Origin: Hysterangium stoloniferum
Taxonomy: Eukaryota; Basidiomycota; Agaricomycetes; Hysterangiales; Hysterangiaceae
Assembly: GCA_015178975.1 (NCBI GenBank)
Contig: WHVD01000115.1
Coordinates: forward strand, 1-64,000
Direction of reading: 5' to 3'
DNA length: 64,000 nt
Part shown: piece after piece, positions 56,394-64,000 of the stretch
How the letters are laid out: each line of letters begins with the position of its first letter
How positions within the stretch are numbered: position 1 is the stretch's first letter
Made by a program: the position numbers and the translations under genes
Notes under the pieces: generated by a model
What the model was told of the DNA's origin: nothing
The model's database searches: none
Seen by the model: only the letters and a program-made list of their open reading frames with translations

Positions 56394-57840
56394 TTTTGTC
56401 GGGCAGCCCATGCAACTTGTAAACATGGTCGAAGATCACCTCAGCCATTTGAATAGCAGTATAGTTGCTGCGCACCGGTACCAAATGGACCATGCAAGTT
56501 AAGTGGTCAATAATAATGCAGATGCTATCAAACTCTCCAAGGCGATTCCTGGACGTTGGCAAGGGTCCTACAAAATCAATCCCAATTGCCTCCCACAGCT
56601 GTGATGGCACTGCCATTGAGCGAAGGTGTCCCTGCGGTTTCTGCGTTTCAGATTTCAATGTGGCACACACACTGCATGACTTGCAAAATAATTTGACATC
56701 CTTGGTTAATGACGGCCACCACACATTGGTTCGCAAATATGTAGCAGTTTTCCTGGCCCCTAGATGTGCCAAGATGGAATGTGCATGCGAGATAACAATT
56801 TCCCGCACTCGTCGATTCCCAATGGTAATATCAGGGATGCAAAGTAGCTTGACGCCCTCCAGATTGAAAAACAGAAACCCATCCTGCGACGTAAAGCCCT
56901 TATACTCCTGCGGCGTTGCCCATATCCTCGAGAAGAAAATGTCTGCTCCATACTGTCGTCGTAAAGCTTCTGGGATGTCCAATCCATCATGGCCCTCCAA
57001 TGGGATTTCTGCTAGTAGAAAATCCGAAGGCAACTCAGGTAACGCACCCTCCATTGTCTCTCGTGAAACAGGCCGTTCAACATAATCTTGATGACCAGAC
57101 GTATTTGGTGTTTTTCTCCTCGCTCCCTGTGATGGATGCTCCAGGGGCGATCCAGATGACTTACTATGACCACTGTGTGTCTTTTCGGTCATCTCTCCTG
57201 ATCCTTCATTACGTCCTTTCCTTCTTGCTCCCAGCCCTGTGAGTGTTGCATATGATGGACGCATTTGGGTAGCCAACCTTCTTGACCGTCTTGGTGCTTC
57301 CTCCAGTGCTACCGCTGCAGACCCTGTATACAGTGGTGTTGACACACTGTTGAAGGCAGGAACCCCTGAAACGTAGTGCATCCCCCATGTATCCTCTTCC
57401 ATCCCTGGAATGTCAGTTACGTACTCGGATTCAGCCCTAATGGTGCCCAATGGCTCATCGCTATAGATTCTCGATAGAGCATCGGCAAACGTGTTCGACT
57501 TTCCAGGGATATATAAAATCTCGAAGTGGAATTCGTTTAGCAGATCCAGCCACCGTGTCTGCCTCGGGGACAAGTTCTTCTGTGTAAGTATATATTCTAT
57601 CCCTTTATGGTCAGTACAGATTCGAAATTTTACCCCCAACAGTTGTGACCAGAATCTTTTCAATGACTCCATGATGGCCAACAACTCCTGTTCGTGGACA
57701 GGGTAGTTCTGTTGTGCCGAATTGAATTTCCCTGACCAGAATGACACGATTGCGGCAGTGCAAAGATCTTCCCCTTGACTGAGAATGCCACTCGCACCTG
57801 TTAAAGAAGCATCTGTTACCAAATTAATGGTTTGATGACC
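56335..57840 (-). pseudogene. RNase H and integrase N-terminal half of the complete Gypsy element
   Basis: This continues the pol frame after the TGA at 57841-57843. RNase H starts NLVTDASLTGASGILSQG and ends YIPGKSNTFADALSR. A variable linker follows. The integrase zinc domain is visible in VISHAHSILAHLGARKTATY and CKSCSVC, and the first catalytic Asp in GIDFVGPLPTSRNR. At SDQIHY a one-base loss replaces the conserved second catalytic SDRD stretch and shifts the frame, inactivating integrase. Confidence 0.88.
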
Positions 57841-60720
57841 TCATGAGTAGTCCAATGCAATTCTATAACTGTCACGATGGGCCTGAACAATCCGCTTGAC
57901 GTCTTCAAAGGCACGCTGCTCTGTTGCACCCCAATGCCACTGCCTATTTACCCCTGTCTGCGCTGCTAAAATAACCATTGGGATTCGAACTCCCTCACAG
58001 TTGTTAGCCAGATATCCCACTGCCCCCAAAAATCCCGCCAGGAGTTGCTTATTTGTCGGAATCTTCCAGTTGCTCACTGTATCAACTTTATGTGGGTCCA
58101 TTTTTATACCTTTATTGTTAATCACATGCCCTAAAACTGGTAACTCCGAAGCAAACAGGTGCATCTTGTTGACAGCGAGGTATAACTTTTCCCGACGGAG
58201 CACTGTAAACACAGTGCATAAATGCTTGACATGATCACTGATGGAATCCGAGTAGATGACAATATCATCCAAATATACATCCATGAAGACACCAATGTAC
58301 GGCGCAAATATGTGGTTCATCAATGTCTGGTAAGTCGATGGACCATTGCAATCCCCTATTTGTAACGTCAGGCTTTCCATAGTGCCATCAGGAGAGGTGA
58401 ACAATGTCCGGTGGACATGCTCAGGAACCACTCGGATCTGCTCATAGGCATCCTTCCCATCTATCAAACTCCGATACTTATGACACACAACATTTTGTAG
58501 AATAGCTTCGATATCTGGCAAGGGGGTCGCCAGCTTATATGTGTTAGCATTCTGCTCACGCTTATCCACTACAGTGCATATTCGCAGTGTGCCATCCGCT
58601 TTTGGAGGTTTAGGAATAATGAGCATAGGACATGCGTTCGTTCCCGTGGCTACCCTCCACCTCCCATTTTTGATATACGCGGTTTTCTTTTCATGCCATA
58701 GATCTCTCATTGCTTCCGGACATTTGGATGGTCTCCATGAGTAAGCCTTGGCGTCATCAATTATTGGAATGGTATGATTAACAGCCCTTAATGGAGGCAG
58801 TGCTGTTGATGCAGTGTCTGGGTCCAGGTCAGCCGCCTCAGCACGTAAATCTGCCCTTAACCTCTCTAACTCATCGTCAAAAATTTCCGCTACCGCAGAA
58901 CGGAGAGTCTCGATGGTGTCTCCTTCCATGGGAAGTGGCTGCACTGACCCAATGTTGACCCTTGTAGGACTCAACCCCATCATCACTTGATGTTGAAAAA
59001 TGAAAGGGGTCCCTAATATCAAGTCATACGAATCAAGGTTAGCAACATCGAAATGCCGAGTGCACTTTATTTTCTGATATGAAAACTCAGCAGTAGCTGA
59101 ATAATTAATTTTTGACCGTGATCCGTGAACAGCCAACTGGATAGTAAGTGGTTTTACTAGTGGATCCTTGACTACTTGCAGCTGATCGACTAACGTCGTC
59201 GACATGAAGTCTGCAAGTGATCCACTATCGATCAGGGCTTTCACCGGTCGTTCATTGATGAATGCCTCAATGACCACAGGTTTCGGTAAGCAACGAGTAA
59301 AGTCTTTTGGTTGCATTGAGGTACGCTGGACCATTTCAACCCCGTCATTTTGCAACTGCCTCTTTTTCCTATGTCCTAACACCTTTTTCGTAGGCATATG
59401 AGCGGCATTGACAAACACAACTGCCCCTGATAAGTCCTCTGTGACTTCTCCCCTGGCCACAATCTGTGGCACGGTCCATTCATCATGTTGGAGATGGTCC
59501 TTCGTAACCAGGTACGTTATTGATAACTCCCGGTCACGAATCTGATACGATCCTGCCGTGAATTGGATGATAAATCGCTGTTGCTCCACCCCATTTAAAT
59601 CTGTCAAGATGCCTGTCTTATAATAGACTCGAAAACGAATCTCCAACAACTTACACATTGCCTCCTGGCAGTGTCGTCGAAAAGCTGGCATATCTTCGGT
59701 GAACCCAGGTATGTGTTCTTCATATACAGCTTGTATTTTATCCTCTATGGCTTCGTCAACCCTGAACACAGACCATGGCATAAACAATGGCAAGTCAGTA
59801 TTGGACTCATCCCAAATCCGCAAGCCAGACTCTTCTGTATGGACCTGAAACCGAGCTTCAGGGGAAATTCCTTCCTCCAAAGCCTCCTCTGGCATGAAGT
59901 ACTCTTTCAAAGCGGCCAGGAGGTACTGCCCTGGAGTGGGCCTGTTTTCTCTCATTGGTTCGTCATCCTCTAAAGACTCTTCTTGATCTGTCCCGCCCTC
60001 CATTAAAATAGCTGTACTAGCCATTTGAGCGATTGTCCAGTCCCCACTTAGGAGGGCCTGTTTTGATATCGCCATATACAAGTGGGGACAGAGGTGATCT
60101 ACTATTTCATATGTCCAGTGACAAGGATCAAATATCACCTTAAACCGCTCAGTGTGACACATCCCGGCATCAATGGACTCAACATTTGAAAAATACAGGC
60201 AACACTGATGTTGTATCAGGGTTGCGACAGCAATTTGGTCGGCACAGTTATTGGTAAGTCTTTTCCCAGACCATTCGAAGTTACTTAATATACTTTGCTC
60301 CACGTGATACCCAGGTTCCCTACATTCTACCTTTCCAATATGCAGGTGAGGCCCAGGTAAGACATTATCTTTGATCACAAAATCTGCCGTTGTCAAGGAC
60401 ACTTCAAATCGTGTCCTTGGATTTTGCCCCTCAGCGATGGCAGTATCCGGCCCAAAATATTCAGTAATTGATTTTTGTAGCCAAGATGCGTAAATCCGCT
60501 CATGCAAAATATTAAACTCCTGTTGGTCTTCCGTATTTCTCAACACAAAGGAGGCCATGTGTAGTGGAATCTCAGCACGCTCCTTTTTCTTTTCCAAATC
60601 TGTGAGTCGTTTAACTCTGACAGATCCAGCTGATATCACAGTACCCTTTTTGGGTGCCAAAAGGAATTTTCCTTGAGGACAATTGCGGGATTCATGACCC
60701 TCCTTCTTGCAGTTAAAGCA
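57841..60720 (-). pseudogene. Zinc knuckle, protease and reverse transcriptase of the complete Gypsy element
   Basis: Frame between TGA codons at 60721-60723 and 57841-57843. It opens with the nucleocapsid knuckle CFNCKKEGHESRNC. A ~400-residue region follows with the protease motif ALIDSGSLADFMS. Reverse transcriptase shows CPMLIIPKPPKADGTLRI, LIDGKDAYEQIRV and the catalytic VYLDDIVIYSDS. RNase H opens just beyond the terminal TGA. The codons replaced by TGA fit CGA (Arg), so reading may once have been continuous from gag. Confidence 0.9.
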
Positions 60721-60885
60721 TCATCCTTCTGCTCGAAGTTGATTCATTTCTGTACGACTCAATTTCAAGCGATGTACTTTAGTGGTGTTTTCGAACCCAG
60801 AAGATGTCGATGGATGAGTTCTTCTTCCCTTTTCATCAGTTTGTCCCACTATCTGATTGGCTTGGTCAGTCTTTCGTAGCCATCC

Positions 60886-62766
60886 TCAGTTCGACTTGAC
60901 AAATGAGGTTTCCCTTTGTCCTTTGTCTATCTTATGAAACTCTTGGGCTGCTTCAAATCGAGTTTCCATCTTGATGAGTCTCTTCCATGACGTATTGTCA
61001 GGGTTTAACCCCTTGTCTAACCATTTTTCCTTAAGGTAATTGTACGCACCATCCCATACAATCTGCTTAAGTTGACGCTCCTGGATGTCAGGAAACCGAA
61101 TCGCATTATGCTCAACATCTCGAGCGAAATCCCGAAAGCACCTTCCACCCTGTCGGGAAGTGGTCAATCGCTTATGCAACTGCAACTTGTAATCTGCCAG
61201 AAAACAATAGTCGAAAAGACCATCGTACACAGCCTTTAACATCCACTTCCTCTTGCTCAGTGCCACATGTTTCATATAGAAGGAACTAGCCTTGCCATCC
61301 AGGAAGTAAATGATGAGCTTAACCGCCCATTTACGATCTAACCCATTAATTTCTGCCCACAGATCATAGGCGTAGATGAAGGCTTCAAGTACATCAATTT
61401 CAGCTACGCCGTTATATATAACAGCCTGCTTCGTTTTGACTCCAGCTAACAATTGTTTAGTCCGTTTAGCATCGGCGTTCGACCTTTTTCGCTTTTCATG
61501 TCTTATGCGATTAGAGCTTGGTGAGGTTTTCTTTCCACCCTTCTTTTTTCCTGTTTCAGAATTGCTTTCCGTAGAATCTTCTGATCCTGATCCTGAATCA
61601 GGTGCGTCTATGCTCCTACTGATTTCCGAATCAGTGGATATACTGCTGGCTGAATCATCTGATCCATCACTACTAGATGGACTGCTGGAGTCGGATGGTG
61701 GTCCGAACTTTCTTTGCCCTCCCACTGCAAAGTACCCGCCATCAGGCACTTGTGAGGGTTCTCGTACATACTGGTTCGTCACATTCTTATCCATCTGCTT
61801 TCTCAGCAGCTGACGATTTCGCTTCTTGCTCTCCCCGCTAGTGTTTAAACTCGGGGAAGCCTTAGTAGGTTTCTTTAAGGGACGTTCACCCTCCATTCTC
61901 TCCTTTCCTTTAGGGGACTGGGTTGACGACTTATTTTTAGATCCATCTGCTTTTGCAGGTTCTAACCTAGAGGAGGATGCTTCGGTTGGAATGGGTTCAT
62001 TTTCGTCTACCTCAATGACAATGGCGCTTAGATTTAGGGAGACATGGAGAAAAGTAACTGGACTCTCCAACTCTCTAATCATTCTCCTGGCTTTAGGTAA
62101 TGTCCATGTTTCTGGTAGCGGCCCCAACTGATCTTCATCAGACTCCAAACAATCGGACCATCTAAACTGATCAGCCTGGCTGCCCTCCCATGCCATAGCC
62201 TTGGACGCTCCCTCCTGCCTTTCATTGTCATCGCAACTACTCTCCATTTCAAACCACTCTGGAAAAAAGAGCGACTTTGCAGGGATGAGAGGTGTCTCCT
62301 TTCGCCGCCTCCTCCGGAAGGTGTTTCGAGGAGCGGCCAGCTCTTCAGGATACAATAGGCTATACTGGTATGTCCAGTTCTGAAGAGTAACCGGAGTACG
62401 GAGGTATTCATCAATAAGGGGAAAAAGCTCTCTCTCTCCCCCGCTTTCAGACGATTCATTCGAGGCTTCATTACTGGGAGCATGGTCGTTTCCACCAGCC
62501 GGGGCCATCGAGGAATCGGAGGTTATTGCCGCTACCTCTTCCATCTCGGCATCACAGTCCATCCTTCCCTCTCCCCCCTGATGTGTAGGGAGGATTGGTT
62601 CGGGGCCCGTGGCATTCTGAGGTGAAGAAGTACTACTCACCGCTGCTATGGCCGGATCTTTCAACTCATCAACTACCACCACTTGTCGAACAATTCTCTT
62701 GCTCCACATGGGGATTGCGCTTCGGACTGTGCCTCGGCGAGTAACGGGTTGATTTATCTCGGACAT
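60886..62766 (-). CDS. Gag of the complete Gypsy element
   Basis: The start at 62764-62766 gives MSEINQPVTRRGTVRSAIP, 129 bases inside the LTR; 626 codons to a TGA at 60886-60888. An acidic, Ser-rich disordered half leads to a Ser/Asp stretch. The retrotransposon gag region is at about residues 440-620 (AFIYAYDLWAEINGLDRKWA, FYMKHVALSKRKW, LKEKWLDKG). The frame is the same as the downstream zinc knuckle and pol, so the TGA (in AAC-TGA-GGA) probably replaced CGA and the original was a single Gag-Pol reading frame. Confidence 0.88.
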   Translation of the reverse strand: MSEINQPVTRRGTVRSAIPMWSKRIVRQVVVVDELKDPAIAAVSSTSSPQNATGPEPILPTHQGGEGRMDCDAEMEEVAAITSDSSMAPAGGNDHAPSNEASNESSESGGERELFPLIDEYLRTPVTLQNWTYQYSLLYPEELAAPRNTFRRRRRKETPLIPAKSLFFPEWFEMESSCDDNERQEGASKAMAWEGSQADQFRWSDCLESDEDQLGPLPETWTLPKARRMIRELESPVTFLHVSLNLSAIVIEVDENEPIPTEASSSRLEPAKADGSKNKSSTQSPKGKERMEGERPLKKPTKASPSLNTSGESKKRNRQLLRKQMDKNVTNQYVREPSQVPDGGYFAVGGQRKFGPPSDSSSPSSSDGSDDSASSISTDSEISRSIDAPDSGSGSEDSTESNSETGKKKGGKKTSPSSNRIRHEKRKRSNADAKRTKQLLAGVKTKQAVIYNGVAEIDVLEAFIYAYDLWAEINGLDRKWAVKLIIYFLDGKASSFYMKHVALSKRKWMLKAVYDGLFDYCFLADYKLQLHKRLTTSRQGGRCFRDFARDVEHNAIRFPDIQERQLKQIVWDGAYNYLKEKWLDKGLNPDNTSWKRLIKMETRFEAAQEFHKIDKGQRETSFVKSN

Positions 62767-62894
62767 TATGGCGGTATTGTTAGGTATTTGGTTTGGTAGT
62801 GTGCACACGTGTTATTGTTAAAACCTAGTGGGTGATCAGTCCACTAGTAGAAAATATAAAAGAATACGAGATTGAAGACAAAATACTCAAAAAG

Positions 62895-63173
62895 TGTAAG
62901 GTTCGGCTTTCAAGATAGCGTAATCCTTCGGTTTGAGCTTCTTACGAAGAGGAACGAGCAGAGTAGGAATAGGCTCCAATTCGAAATAACTACTGTAGCT
63001 AATGGGTGGTTTCCCTATTTATGCTTGCATTCGTAGACTAAACCCCCTAGCGACAGATAATAAAAATGAAACAGTGTTCTGATCGGAAAATTATCTACCC
63101 TCTCTTTACCCCCTGAGACAACGGCGGTAGACCGCTCCGTGCCAAGTCCGCCACCAGGTCCGCTCCCGTTACA
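62895..63173 (-). repeat. 5' LTR of the complete Gypsy element
   Basis: 279 bp, nearly identical to 54416-54694. Its outer end (CGTTACA at 63173) adjoins the target duplication GTAAG. It supplies promoter and transcription start for the minus-strand element. It also adds about 25 foreign codons to the truncated host gene, with a stop near 63095. Confidence 0.95.
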
Positions 63174-64000
63174 GTAAGCTCATCGCCATATACCTCCATC
63201 AAATCTGAACATTGCTCTTCCCAGAGAGTTTTTTGGGCCTTATCTTCCCAATAAACTCTCAGTGCCAGCGGGTTCCTACAAGCCGATCTTATCTGAAGCA
63301 GATTTTGAAGGAATGTCTTGAAATCTGGAACACTAAACGTCACGGAATATAAGGAAATCGTATTGAGAAGTGGCCCAATGATATTGGTGTCGTTCGTCCT
63401 GTCACATATAAAGGACCGGAAAAAGGACTTGTCTAGGGTCGAATAACTGAATTTGAGAGAGCGCAAAGTCTGCATGCAATCTCCCGTGCCCCGTCGAAGG
63501 GAGAATCCCCTCAAATCGAGGGCAATTAAATGTGGGTAGTGATTGAGGAAGTTGGACGGTAATTCTGTAAATCTGTACGCCTCACATCCGGCCTGCAAGG
63601 ACAGTCGTTCTAGTGAAGGAGATTTTATGCACTGTAGTGCTTGCATACAAATGGGCATGTTGGCTGGAGATAATATGGTGATCGATGTGAGGCGTGGGAA
63701 GTTGATTCGCGGGCCACAGTAACTGAAGGAAAACATACCACCTGGGGCATCATCTGTCCAATGAAGCGTCCGGAGGTTGTGACATTGTTCAAGATTCTGT
63801 AGGGTAGATGAAATGTAGGAGTGTGATATAATAACTGTTTCAAGTGATGCGCCTACATCTAACCTCATTAACCATGCCGAAGCGGTCAAAGGATGAAGTA
63901 ATTGGGAGTTAGGGAGGAAGACATGTAGAAGACTCGGTGTATCAATGTCTCCACTATAGGAAGGAATACACATTTCATTCCAACTACAAAACCCCAATAG
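63174..64000 (-). CDS. Leucine-rich F-box-like host protein, 5' end outside window, 3' end cut by retrotransposon
   Basis: An open frame of ~275 codons enters from the right edge (no ATG at the edge) and shows irregular leucine-rich repeats: LETVIISHSYISSTLQNLEQ, FPRLTSITILSPANMP, SPSLERLSLQAG, HLIALDLRGFSL, LRSLKFSYSTL. This is the C-terminal layout of the large F-box/LRR family of mushroom genomes, which act as substrate receptors of SCF ubiquitin ligases; the F-box itself would lie upstream and is not seen. The frame ends GDELT at the target duplication, then runs into the LTR. The genuine tail lies at 54383-54415. CpG is retained. Confidence 0.72.

Larger units (their letters stand above)
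54416..63173 (-). mobile_element. Complete Ty3/Gypsy chromovirus, 8758 bp, target duplication GTAAG
   Basis: Two LTRs of 279 bp (54416-54694 and 62895-63173), both TGTAACRGGAGC-type to AACCTTACA on the minus strand, differ at only a few positions. GTAAG at 54411-54415 and 63174-63178 is the target duplication. Gag, protease, RT, RNase H, integrase and chromodomain are all present in one reading frame, interrupted by three TGA codons and one frameshift. Similar LTRs imply recent insertion. It lies antisense-free, on the same strand as the host gene it splits. Confidence 0.95.

Overview
The window looks like a transposon-dense stretch of an Agaricomycete-type (mushroom-forming basidiomycete) nuclear genome. 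The inference rests on short spliceosomal introns (47-63 bp), chromodomain-bearing Ty3/Gypsy elements, Ty1/Copia pieces, several Tc1/mariner elements, and a fungal inositol polyphosphate kinase with the expected exon structure. I see no bacterial operons, no CRISPR array, and no rRNA or tRNA gene that I can support.

Layout. 1-5158: a Gypsy element on the minus strand (gag, broken pol, one LTR), running off the left edge. It is inserted in an AT-rich, virus-like open frame at 5159-5880. 6.2-9.7 kb: decayed Gypsy fragments and a Cys-rich gene remnant. 10.6-11.3 kb: a host C2H2 zinc-finger gene whose finger is completed only by splicing. 14.5-28.2 kb: Tc1/mariner elements, a fold-back MITE, a second MITE, a LINE-like ORF1 remnant, Copia fragments and a 17-bp minisatellite. 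28.5-33.2 kb: a second copy of the first Gypsy family, heavily CpG-depleted, holding nested solo LTRs with intact 5-bp target duplications. 33.2-40.4 kb: a 7.2-kb palindromic, fold-back-like structure. Its ~2.3-kb arms contain 10/20-bp tandem arrays and inverted copies of a captured gene 3' end; the spacer holds a CBM21 gene fragment and a further solo LTR. 41-44.5 kb: a degenerate Gypsy pol and LTR sequence. 46.3-49.0 kb: an apparently intact KCS1-type inositol hexakisphosphate kinase gene. 54.4-63.2 kb: a complete 8.76-kb Gypsy chromovirus with 279-bp LTRs and a GTAAG target duplication, inserted near the 3' end of a leucine-rich F-box-like host gene at the right edge.

The three host genes supported best (C2H2 protein, KCS1, LRR/F-box-like) sit as islands between repeats. 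Repeat copies show a strong CpG-to-TpG/CpA signature, and several pol frames are interrupted only by TGA where CGA (Arg) would fit. This points to CpG-methylation or RIP-like mutation of repeats. The most unusual objects are the palindromic element at 33.2-40.4 kb and the virus-like open frame at 5.2-5.9 kb.
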